Assembly: GCA_958496175.1 (NCBI GenBank)
Contig: OY292275.1
Location: forward strand, 14,074,001-14,138,000
Direction of reading: 5' to 3'
DNA from: Sisyra terminalis
Taxonomy: Eukaryota > Arthropoda > Insecta > Neuroptera > Sisyridae
DNA length: 64,000 bases
Below, one piece after another: positions 44,691-54,420 of this stretch. The notes below the pieces were generated by a model, which worked only from the letters and a program-made list of their open reading frames with translations, was not told the origin of the DNA and did no database searches. Position 1 is the first letter of the stretch, and the number at the start of each line of letters is the position of its first letter. The position numbers and the translations under genes are program-made.

Positions 44691-47037
44691 ATGTTACATC
44701 CAAATTGATAAAAAAAATTCCTGTAACAGTGATTTTATTAATAGAATGTAACATCTCACTTGTTCCTAGAAATCCATGAATGACTCCTTTAAAGGCCTGT
44801 CAAACTGATTTACGTTCCTCTCGAGAATTTGTAATTTTCCTGGATTTTTAAATCCAGCATTCTTTATAATTTTCCCGAGCTTGTGACCCACGAAAGATCC
44901 TCTTAATAATTTTTCTATACTTTCAATCCAAAGCTTTAATAAAACATTCCAGATCAACGAAGTTATGACTTCAAGACCACTCAAAAAATAGAAAAAATGG
45001 ATCAATTTTTACAGGGATAAGATAAAATTTGCAGTGACAACAGGAAAGAATATGTTAATAGAATATATTCCTACAACTGGGGATAGGAAACAAACCAATT
45101 CAGGTGTGTAAATAACGGTATTTGTTTAAACCTTAGATATAAATATAATAGATCGGATATGCCACTGAATCTTAAAAACAAGAGCTTAAAGGTCATTTTC
45201 AAAAGTACATAAAAATTAGTTATTGTTTCACCCAAAATATTTTCTCTGCTGTACAGTTCAGTGATGTTATTAGTTTACAAGACTCTTGAAATTTACTTAA
45301 CATAATTTCTAGTCTATTGAACTTTATACTTCGGATTATAACTCTGTCTTAATCTACAGAATTTTCGGACCATAAAAAAAATATAAAATTGAAACTTGTT
45401 TGTTTATATTTGACAAATTATTGACTTTATAAAAGCGTCCGTGAATTTCCAAATTTGAATTTCTTTTACGTAATGCATTTTTAATTTTTTTGTTATCATT
45501 AATTTAACAACCTTTTGGAAAATACCACCTGGAAATATATATATTGTAGTATATCTACACAAATGAAAAACTATTTTAAAACAAATTCAAGTTAAAACTT
45601 TCAATTACAAAACTTACGCTATGGAGCAATAGTTTCCCAGTATAGTTTATCTTCTCTTTTTGAATAAACACTATCAATAGTTGTTACCGAATTTCAATGG
45701 TACTTCAGAAATTTAAGGCATTTGATCAATAGCTATCTGGACTGTAAATACCGAAGAATAGTTTAGGTAAATGTATTTACACTATTAAAAAATGTATCTC
45801 TTTTACATTTCATGATAATTTTTCATTTTGTTATTTTTTAAAGAAAATTTAATTTTCTCGCAATACTACTCATATTTTGTAACCGAATATAATGCTTTGT
45901 TATATTGAGTACTGCAACATTTATTAACAACATTTTATTTAAATAGTTTTCAGGATAAAGAACTACATTTTTGTAAGTTGTTAAGGATTACAGCTTCAAT
46001 TATTGTTTAAATTTTTATTTAAAAAGATTTTAACGTCAACAAAATATAGAAAGTTATATTTACTTACTTATTTCTATTATTTATAATATATTTGGTTTTT
46101 GATTTAACCAATTTAAAAAAAACGGTTAATATAGTTTTAAAATGAACGAAGTTTTATAGCGATTTTGTCCACGTGATTATTTTTAAAAAAAGTTGAAGTT
46201 GATTCAAATTTTTCAGTGAATTAACGTAAATCTTATACAGAAAGAAGACATGTTTTTATATGCATTAGTTCTTTTTGAAATTAAGAGGACTCGCTTTTGT
46301 TTTCGAGGATTATTTTAATAGCATTATTGTCTACGTAATATAGAAAAATTCCAAGAAATTAAACTGTTTTTGTGAAGATCAAGACATTTTAAGCTATCGA
46401 AAGGACAATCACAATATAATGATATCATTGTTGTTTAAAGACAGTAGTAGAGCATCGACTAAGCTACAAAAAAATTTAAATATACTTGCTGATATCTAGA
46501 GCAACATTGCGATCAAATACTGCAATATGTGGACATTATAATAAATTTATCTGGTTTCAGCAGAATTGAACCACATTCTTTATTGCTTATAACTTTACCA
46601 TACAGTATAACAAGAATTTTTTTTATTTAAATTTATATAAAGTCACTTCAACAACGTGGTCATTAGCGACTACATAACAATATCATACAACAAGAATTGT
46701 TCCACTAAAAAAGGGATTTCATGAAGAACAGATTGAGTGATCACCTTGCAATTCAAATTTATTCTCACAGGCTTTTTTTGAATACAACTAAAAGATTTAG
46801 TTTATGAGAAAAATTCATTAAGCACAATAGATTAAAAATATTAAAGGAAATATCAAATTTCTAAACGACTTTTAGAAGTATCTTCAGTAATATTTGTAAC
46901 AAATTTAAGATACCCTTAGAACTACCAATGCAACGGCTGCCATTTGACAAACATCGTTTTTAAGAAACAAATTTTTTTTTGCTCACTTAATCTATTGTTA
47001 CAAAAAAAGGGGAATAATGAATTATGTGTTATTTTAG
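44691..47037. other. AT-rich sequence, no gene seen
   Basis: A/T-rich DNA. A 79-codon minus frame at 44766-45005 lies in a slightly less A/T-rich patch but has no known motif. Nothing else supported. Confidence 0.5.
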
Positions 47038-47112
47038 ACAAAATCAAACAAGAAGACAATTCAGGTTATTTAAGAACTTTTTTTTTTAATTTAATATTTT
47101 TATTATTCAATT

Positions 47113-47145
47113 AGCTACGTTTCGTTACTAATCGTAAGTTCATCA
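47113..47145 (-). ncRNA. Partly decayed hammerhead motif, left arm of copy 5
   Basis: Minus strand: ATGATGA in place of CTGATGA, then ACTTAC-GATTA-GTAAC, GAAACGTA and GCT. The first core base, an invariant C, is changed and one helix II pair is lost, so reduced or no activity is expected. Confidence 0.55.
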
Positions 47146-47202
47146 TTTAAATTCAATAAATTTATTGAATTTAAATTGAAAATATTTTATTGTGAATTAA
47201 GA

Positions 47203-47239
47203 AGCCTGATGAAGTTACGATTAGTAACGAAACGTAGCT
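47203..47239 (+). ncRNA. Hammerhead-type self-cleaving ribozyme motif, intact core
   Basis: Helix I AGC (47203-47205), core CTGATGA (47206-47212), one unpaired A, helix II GTTAC-GATTA-GTAAC (47214-47228; five perfect pairs), GAAA (47229-47232), CGUA with cleavage expected after 47236, helix I GCT (47237-47239). Helix III is only ACGU, too short for one molecule alone but self-complementary between two. Confidence 0.78.
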
Positions 47240-47357
47240 AATTGAATAATAAAAATATTAAATATTAAAAAAAAGATCTTAAATAACCTGAATTGTCTTC
47301 TAATTAAAAAAAATAAAAGCTGAGATCTGAATTTTATCATCTATTACAAAATCAAAC

Positions 47358-48176
47358 TATTTGACAAAAATAAAACAACATGGCGATGGTATGTGTAGCC
47401 TATTTCTGTTTTTATTAAAAATAAAGAAAATGAATTTCAGAATACACAAAGTCATACGTATCGCTCCCTTGAATTCAGATGTGCTTACTAATCCACTCTT
47501 GAATTCAAAGTTATAGTTGTAATTTTTCCTCGCATTTTTTTGCTAGAAATTTGATAATTTTGTTTTAGAATACAATAACAGTAATTAATCAAATAGAACT
47601 TAATACAAAAAATTGTACAATACGCGTAAAATACTTTAGGTTCAAACAACTAGAACAGAAAACAAACACTAGCATAAAATAAATTTTAGTTTTACAATTT
47701 GTCATAAAAAGAACAAATACATCAAAAAAGAATAAAATGAGATTAATAAAATTAAAAAAAAAATAATTAATCAAATATATAACTATTCTTCTTTCAAAAT
47801 GGGAAAAAATATTATAAAGTCACAAGTTTCTTAATTCTCATAAAAATTGTGATCCTTTTAAAAGCTTATCTTCTAACAACAATGTGAAAAAAAAATAAAA
47901 AGATGATAAAATAACAAAACAGGAAGAACAAACGTTTAAAAAGCTGATATTTCAATGAAACGTCTTTCTCTTTCTTGTGCATATGCTCGTAATCCTTGTG
48001 CGTAAATATCACAATTTTTATTTTCCCAGTTTGCAAAAAGTATCCGACTGTTGTTTGCCATTTAGTGAGTAGTATGTGTACAACAAAGAGAAGCGCGGGT
48101 ATGAACAATCCGGCATGTGGATGACAAAACCACGACAAAGAAACGATTCCCAGAAAAAAAAATAAATGCGTGAACA
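47358..48176. other. AT-rich sequence, no gene seen
   Basis: A/T-rich. A 103-codon minus frame (47866-48177) is hydrophobic and A/T-driven; no family recognised. Confidence 0.5.
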
Positions 48177-48179
48177 ATG

Positions 48180-48808
48180 TTCAGAAAAAGGAGAACAATT
48201 TTTGTCGTTGAATGTTGGGAGTGTAAGTCAGTTACAAGGAAAGGGAAGTTAAGTTTTTGTCGAGTTCACGTTATAAGAATATGGTTGTTAATGACATCAC
48301 TGCGAGTGGTTTGGTTGGTTTTTCATCGTTCTGTCGAGCTCCCGCACTCCCTGAAATCCCATCACCGGAAGGAAAAGACAGCCGCGCCGACGACGGGAAC
48401 GATTCACAATACGCGCGATCCCATTCCGAAAGAGACGACGATGGCAACAGAACGGGAGACAAACAGACACCTACATCCATTCCCAATCTCCATCATTTAT
48501 TCCTTCTTCCGCGAGAATTAGGGGAATGGGAACTTAACGAGAATGGTACCGCATATAATTTGATATTAATGATCTACATTAGCGAATCCACTGCCATCTT
48601 CTGGCAGCTTTATTCACTTCATCCATCTTTATACTCAGCCGTATGCGATTTTAAAAGCTGCTTTTTTTGCCACAGCTCTTCCATGCGGCCCCTTGCTAAC
48701 CAACCACTAACAAACACAAAACGCAACCCTCACTCATTCTACTGCATTAACAGGAACATTCTTATTCTTTCTTATACTCACGAGTTCATTTTATGGCAAA
48801 TAAATTAG
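48180..48808 (+). CDS. Unverified open frame over a G+C-richer island
   Basis: The longest frame in the window, about 183 codons, ends at 48808. The open frame starts at a non-ATG codon (48257); the first ATG gives a protein beginning MVVNDITASGLVGFSS. The first 80 residues are hydrophilic and charged (EGKDSRADDGNDS, ERDDDGNRTGDK) and the G+C-richer island coincides with them. The remaining 100 residues come from A/T-rich DNA with no known domain. A second frame (48177-48521) and a minus frame (48271-48486) are also open here, so openness partly reflects composition. I do not recognise the product. A regulatory island or untranslated exon is as likely as a protein. Confidence 0.2.
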
Positions 48809-49780
48809 CCGTAAAAAGTGTCACAATGACGGAATTTAAGGTTTTCTTCAAAGTACTGTTGGATTATTACATAACGACTTTGTGTCATTCGGTATGAGGA
48901 ACGGCAATAAGGCGGAGGGTTGGTAAATGGTTTGTGTATGTGTGAGAGTTTTAACATTGTTACTGGCAAATTTCTTCAGATAGGATATAACAGAAATGCT
49001 GAGAGATCTTAAAAACCGAATACCGTTCGTCACAATTCAGAAAAATTGTGAAGTAGACGAATGGAAAAGGTGTCGTCTCACCTTATCCATTCGTTAATCT
49101 TACGACGTGAGGATAAATGCGTTAGTATAAGTCAAGACTTGGCTTTTTTTCAACACTAAACGTCCATTTTTTGTTACTTTCCAGCCAGCAGCTCCAATAA
49201 ACCTTTCCTACCATTCTACGGTCATTTTATCTCCGTGATTTTTCCGATGTAATAAAATTTTTTGGCCATAACCAACGATATTCATCTTATCTCAACTCGA
49301 AGTTTTCCTTGGAAATTTAAAGCTTTAGATAAAAGTGATAATATATATTTTTCATACGAATAGATTACTTTCTATTTATCTTGATAATTGACGTTATTTT
49401 TACAGTAAATGGAATAAAAACGAAATAAGATAATTTTCACCATATTAAACGACAAGAAAAATTGATGGTTTTCCAGTTTGGTAGAGGAATTTTAGTCGAG
49501 TTCATTAGCATACGTTTATGCCATCCTTCTAAAATTCATCGGTTTTTTTTCTTGAATTTTTTCATAGGTATGGATATCAGGGACTCAAAATTGACACGAC
49601 ATATGAATGGGAAAGGATGATCCTTACAATTCAATATCCTCTAGACCTGGCTGTGTCGAGGCTTCTATACAACGAACAATGAGAAACTCTTGACGAGAAA
49701 AAAATTTCCTTATATTAAATTTTCGTCCCAAGAAAACATCACACTCTCAAAATAAATACTTTTGACACATTCAATATTCG
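48809..49780. other. AT-rich sequence, no gene seen
   Basis: A/T-rich to moderate composition. A short hairpin-like pair around 49070-49100 (CCTTATCCATTCG and CGAATGGAAAAGG) flanks GTGTCGTCTCA. No gene supported. Confidence 0.5.
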
Positions 49781-50038
49781 TTATCCCACACCCCAATTCA
49801 GCCTATCACTTCCCCATTTTGATGAACTCTTCTTCATCTTTCTTTCGACTAAAAATACATCCATTCTCCATCGTTCCAATCCTTGATTCTCTCGTGTCGC
49901 TTTCTCTATTAAATCGATGTAAATAATTTCTGATAAATCAATATTGGCATTTAATTGTGTCGTGTAAATGGGAGGATCTGTGGAAATATCTGCCAATGCG
50001 AGAATAACAATATAGTCACAAAACCCACACCACTTCAT
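49781..50038 (-). CDS. Candidate small protein, 85 residues, possibly secreted; unrecognised
   Basis: The minus-strand frame from the ATG at 50038 gives a protein starting MKWCGFCDYIVILALADIST. A short hydrophobic core after a lysine and a small-residue site could act as a weak signal peptide. The rest is hydrophilic, with an acidic middle (NIDLSEIIYIDLIEKATREN) and a basic C-terminal part (VERKMKKSSSKWGSDR). An upstream in-frame ATG would extend it to 50086. A TATAAAAG box lies 53-60 bases before the chosen ATG, giving a plausible short 5' leader; that is the reason for preferring it. Length and layout resemble insect neuropeptide or other small secreted precursors, but I see no cleavage-amidation motif and no family match. 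Confidence 0.28.
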   Translation of the reverse strand: MKWCGFCDYIVILALADISTDPPIYTTQLNANIDLSEIIYIDLIEKATRENQGLERWRMDVFLVERKMKKSSSKWGSDRLNWGVG

Positions 50039-50090
50039 CGTGATAGTGGAAGATAGAAGAGAATAGGTCGTCTTGCCAATTCCCAATCCT

Positions 50091-50098
50091 CTTTTATA
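50091..50098 (-). promoter_or_regulatory. TATA box upstream of the small frame
   Basis: TATAAAAG on the minus strand. A start site about 30 bases downstream would fall near 50068, leaving a leader of roughly 30 bases before the ATG at 50038. No clear initiator sequence is seen at that point. Confidence 0.35.
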
Positions 50099-50299
50099 CC
50101 TTACAGGATAATTGTTTCAGAAAATATGCCCTCTGTTTTCTTAGGCACAGTGTCCCTCCTCAACAACTCCATTTACATTCCCAATTCAATTACCATAGCT
50201 TTTATTATCTCAGCCAATTAACAATACAAGTTAAATTCCAAGATAAAAACACGAACTTTCTTCTTCATATCATTAAATTAAGAATTCCATCGTCATGGT

Positions 50300-50580
50300 T
50301 TTGATAGGGTTATATCAAATTCCATTCTTCATCGAAGGAATAGCATGAGGATAAGTCTGTGAAGGGTGAGGTGAGAGAAGGTCGAACGGATGAATCGTGG
50401 GTGGTTGACTGCTCTTTATCCATTACTGTCCTCGCTAAAGCCATGAAGAGAATTGGCTATAAAATACATCCTCGTCAGTGAATGAGCTTCGACCGGGCTT
50501 GAACCTTTTACAAGCTCTCGGATAAATATCCGACAATGATTTATCCTGCACGCAAACCCGTCATATGTTGTACTTTATGA
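50300..50580. other. G+C-richer island with a plus-strand TATA-like box
   Basis: A non-repetitive, mixed-composition block with TATAAAA at 50458-50464 followed by CCTCGTCAGTG (TCAGT, an arthropod initiator-like word) at a spacing of about 20, closer than usual. No open frame of note follows. Together with the minus-strand TATA box at 50091-50098 it may mark a divergent promoter region or be coincidence. Confidence 0.3.
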
Positions 50581-51100
50581 GACTAATAATTATCTACGTT
50601 AAAACACATATCTTCATATGGTTGGCTTGAAAAATTTATCTAGTAGCAAATCTTTGAAAAGTTTTCGCTCAATGTTTTGAATATAAAGCGTATTGCTGAA
50701 AATATAAACACTAATGTACCACACAAGAAAAAATTGCGTGAAACCATTGAAAAATTAAGCCTTTTATAGTAAACACTCATAGTTCTTTTCCTTAGCAATG
50801 GAATCTAAATTTTGTTTAGAAGTACATAAAATAATACTTTCATTATTACTTATGAGAAAATTTTTAAACAGGAGTCACTAATTGTAAAAACTGTATTTCC
50901 ATCCTATTATTTTAAAAGTTAATAAGCTGGAATCATTCCCAAATTTTAAGATAAATGTGTTTTAATTTTTTGTTTTGAAAAACTGTTAAAATGTAAATTG
51001 ATACCAAAAATAAATTTTTGAATAATTTTCAAAGCAGTAATGATTATTAAAGAAGCATTTTTTCTTGTTTAATCTTTAAGAACCCTAACTGTTTTCTTTA
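50581..51100. other. AT-rich sequence, no gene seen
   Basis: A/T-rich DNA without features. Confidence 0.6.
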
Positions 51101-51108
51101 ATCCTAAA

Positions 51109-51941
51109 CAGAGTTTCCAGAAAAAATGTATCTTAGTCACTTGAAAGTAACTTAGTTACATGAAAGCACCTAAGATACTGTATCTTAGTTCCTTTATTTT
51201 TTGCCAAAAAGAAACTAGTATCTTAGATTCTTTAAAAGGAACTGAATGTAGTAACTGAGGAAGTTTTATGGATTCTAAAAAATAATTTAATTACCTAGAT
51301 ACCGAGAGATTAGATACATTGTTCAATGTTATAAGTTCTATGAAATTTAATATAGGTATACCTCTTATAAGAATCCTATCTTTTTTTAAGTGTGTAGTTT
51401 TACAGGGTTTGGATATACATACTTTTCCCATTTTCTTTTCCTTTCCTGAATTAATATTGATAAGGTTAACATTATTTGTCCATCAAACAACTTAACCTAA
51501 TACGTTACGAAACTTAGTAAATCTGTACTGGGCCGGATTTAAGGGAAGGCAACCGGAGCTACAGTCCCAGGGCCTCCGCAATGGAGACTTCAGAAAAAAA
51601 TTCATATTCAGACTAGTAAACAACTTTCCCTTTGATATTTTTTCGCGTGTTTCCTTTACCTAAAGTACTTTGTACAAACATGATTGTAATAAATATTAAC
51701 AGAAATCATCGATGTATATTTGGGTCAATGGGCCTCCACTCCTTTGTTGCACCGAGGTTTCCAGACCTCTCAATCCGGCCCTGCATCCATAGTATACAAA
51801 TTAACCTAAATAGTAGCTAAAGATAAGAATTTAAGCTCTTTTTTAAGAGTAACTAGATATTCCAAGTAACTTCAGATACTTTTCAAAAAAGTAACTTATC
51901 TTATATTTAGGTACTTTTCCATAGTATCTTTGATAGCTCTG
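51109..51941. mobile_element. hAT-like MITE hosting a second nested hAT MITE
   Basis: The ends are CAGAGTTTCCAGAAAA and, inward from the right, CAGAGCTATCAAAGATAC. Both are followed by repeated AGTAACTT/GTATCTTAG-type words, a subterminal pattern common in hAT elements. The 8-bp flanks ATCCTAAA (51101-51108) and ATCCTGGG (51942-51949) match at five positions and look like a worn duplication. The host is 577 bp after removing the nested 256-bp element. No coding sequence. Confidence 0.7.
51528..51783. mobile_element. Nested hAT-type MITE
   Basis: Terminal inverted repeats CTGGGCCGGATTTAAGGG and, inward from the right, CAGGGCCGGATTG. Flanks AATCTGTA and CATCCATA agree at five of eight positions, consistent with an eroded 8-bp duplication. 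The ends share GGGCxGGATTTAAGGG with the element at 17029-17297. The 62-codon frame at 51632-51820 crosses the right end and is not a gene. A subterminal GCTACAGTCCCAGGGCC block recurs in weaker form near 60945-60985. Confidence 0.78.
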
Positions 51942-51949
51942 ATCCTGGG

Positions 51950-52859
51950 TAATCAAATTTAGAAAAAACAACTTGCTTCCAAAGAACATTTAACATTAAT
52001 AAATCAATTTTTGATATTAAAGATTGATTTTCGTCACCCCTTTTAATTGGGTCGTCTAGCCTCGGTAATATTCCATGGATTGGAGTACGACAGTAGGATT
52101 TGGCGACCCTAAGGGATTAAAAATATTCTACAAATGAACCAATTTTAGGGGTTAGAATTTATAATTTATTTGTTATTTTTTTGTAAGCCAGCTTTATTAG
52201 TACAGTCGTTCAAGCATAAACACTCATTAAAAAGCACGTAGAAGACATTTTTTTATTTATTGATAGATCAGGCTTCAAATATGATTTCAATCGAAAAATC
52301 CATTACCGAGGGACACCGTGTGGCCCCCTCCCTCCCAAAAAAAAAACAATTTTTCCAAAAAAAAAATCAATTATAGCGAATAGGTATATTAAAATTCAAG
52401 CTTAAAGTGAGAAATATATTTTAAAAGCTTGTATTTTTAACTCTTTGCTTCCTATATTGAAGAACTGTGAAGTTTAAATTGGATTTATTTCTTGTTAATT
52501 ACAAGGATATTTTAATTTTATTAAAATTAAGATGTATTTTTGATTCATGTGAAATTAAAACGCAAAATTTTTCGAAACAATTTTTGGCCAAAATTTATTC
52601 CATTCACGCCGCGCTATTTCTATTGTAATAAACGATTTTCAAATAAAGATTTGTGTACTGTATTGCTTTTTATCCAACAACAATATCCTGGAACTATTAT
52701 ATTGGATGAATCGAGCAAAAAGAAGAAAGGAAAAAAAATATCATAAGACGAACGAAACATCTGAACGGGAGAAAAATACATTTATGTAAGATAAATATTT
52801 GATATTTTACGGCACATGGTGAAGTGGGAAAGAGAAAGTGTATGACGTACTTTTGCTGA
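51950..52859. other. AT-rich sequence, no gene seen
   Basis: A/T-rich DNA, one C-rich patch near 52320-52340. A 68-codon basic frame (52540-52746) has no known motif. Confidence 0.5.
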
Positions 52860-53070
52860 ATAGGGAAAATATCTGATTTGGGCGTTCGCCTCAGGATATT
52901 TCTGTCCGTTTTTTGGTTTGGTTTATTCCCTGCTCTGTCTCGTCATCGTCGCATTTTTTTCTCCTTTTTCTCGCATGTGTCATCGTCCTTCTCGCCTTTT
53001 CTGGACTCTTGTGCATGTTTATCACGTCCTCATTCGTCCGGAGATTCCACATACACAAACCCGGCATAAA
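52860..53070. other. Pyrimidine-rich, G+C-richer island
   Basis: TC-rich and CG-containing text (CTCTGTCTCGTCATCGTCGC). Open in two overlapping plus frames (52878-53069, 52918-53175) because of the strand asymmetry; neither is recognised. Possibly regulatory. Confidence 0.3.
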
Positions 53071-54177
53071 ATTGTTTCCCTTACTTTGATTTTTATCACA
53101 CAGACATTCAATTTTATGTTCCTAATCCATTCAATTGTTACGATTTTTCTCGATGAGTTTTCCTGGTGTACATAGTATGGAAATTTATGCACTTGGACAG
53201 ATTCAACGTGCCAAAGTGAGTCAAAAATAGATTTCCCAAAAACAAATTCCTCATAAAATGTGTATCGCATTTCTTTGCGGTGTTCAGTTCATGGGCGTAC
53301 ATAAATATAACTCAATTCAATCATATCATACTCTAGCTATACTATTTCTAATGAAAGAAGTACATGTATCGGTTTTTGATTACCACGATACTCAAAACTT
53401 TAGTTATGTTTAATGAGTTGAATCTTAATTTGTGTTAATTTGTACAAATTAACTGAAAATATATCAAAATCTGATCATTTTTGTAAATATTAAGCAATTA
53501 TTTTGATAATCTAAACTAATTGATTTAATTCTTTGAAAAATATGTTTCAACAACTTTTAACTATTAAAACTTCTAATTTTCGTTCAATAGCTAGTTATCC
53601 TTTAGATTAAGATATTTTTTGTTCAAAACATTTATTACAAATACTCTTGTTCGTCTACGGTTCGTGGTTCCAAATACTCGCGAATTGTGTTCTCAAACAT
53701 GTTTTCATAATTTCGGCAATTTCAAGAAATTCTTAAGCAATGTTTCTACATAAAAACGGTTCCATTCATCCGTAATGGTAAATATTATTTTCATTACTAC
53801 AAAAAATTATATTACTACTATATTTATAAGGAAAAAAGGTCTTTAGAATTATTTTGGGAAAAATATTTTAGCGTATAAAATATCAAACCTACATAGTCAT
53901 TTTAAAACTATACTATTAATATGCGGATTTTCACGATTTTCAGGAGCAAAAGGAACGTAACCCCCGCAAATAGCGAGGTGATACTGTATTATTTTAAAAA
54001 TTATTATTTAAAAAAGGATTTACATTATTGCGTTATGAATGTTAGGTACTTTCTATACGTACTACAGGTGTATTTTTTTCAAATTTGTGACCAAAAAGTG
54101 GCATGAAAGCTGTTTGAAAACTTAATAACTAAATACATTATCTATTACAAACTAGAATCGTCCTTAACTAGGATACT
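53071..54177. other. AT-rich sequence, no gene seen
   Basis: A/T-rich DNA without supported features. Confidence 0.55.
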
Positions 54178-54420
54178 GTCCGCCTAAAGTATTAACCTGC
54201 TAAGTCCATTTAAACAGTTTTTACAAGGGGAAGAAGAAAAGAAAATGTCAGCTACATTAGTTAGTACAGATATCAGGATTTCGTTTCATATTGTTTTTTA
54301 AAACTTCTTTATTTAAAGTGATTTATCAGTTTGTCACTCGATAAAATTTTTATTCCCTTTCTACAGGAACAAAAAAACATAATTTAAAAGGGACTTAGCA
54401 GGTTATTACTTTAGGCCGAC
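54178..54420. mobile_element. 243-bp MITE with about 36-bp terminal inverted repeats
   Basis: The left end reads GTCCGCCTAAAGTATTAACC, then TGCTAAGTCC. The right end (54381-54420) is its complement with three or four changes. The interior is A/T-rich and non-coding. No clear duplication is seen outside the ends, so the superfamily is unknown. Confidence 0.75.

Larger units (their letters stand above)
47050..47345 (+). mobile_element. Palindromic hammerhead-bearing short retroelement, copy 5 (best preserved)
   Basis: Inverted arms begin AGAAGACAATTCAGGTTATT and end with the complement. An unpaired tail (about 47305-47345) contains GAGATCTGAATTTTATCATC as in copy 1. ACAAAATCAAAC flanks the element exactly (47038-47049 and 47346-47357), a 12-bp duplication. 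The right arm carries an intact hammerhead core on the plus strand and the left arm the mirrored motif on the minus strand. The centre contains a further perfect 32-bp palindrome (ATTTAAATTCAATAAA and complement). No protein-coding capacity, so replication must rely on enzymes supplied elsewhere. Confidence 0.88.
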
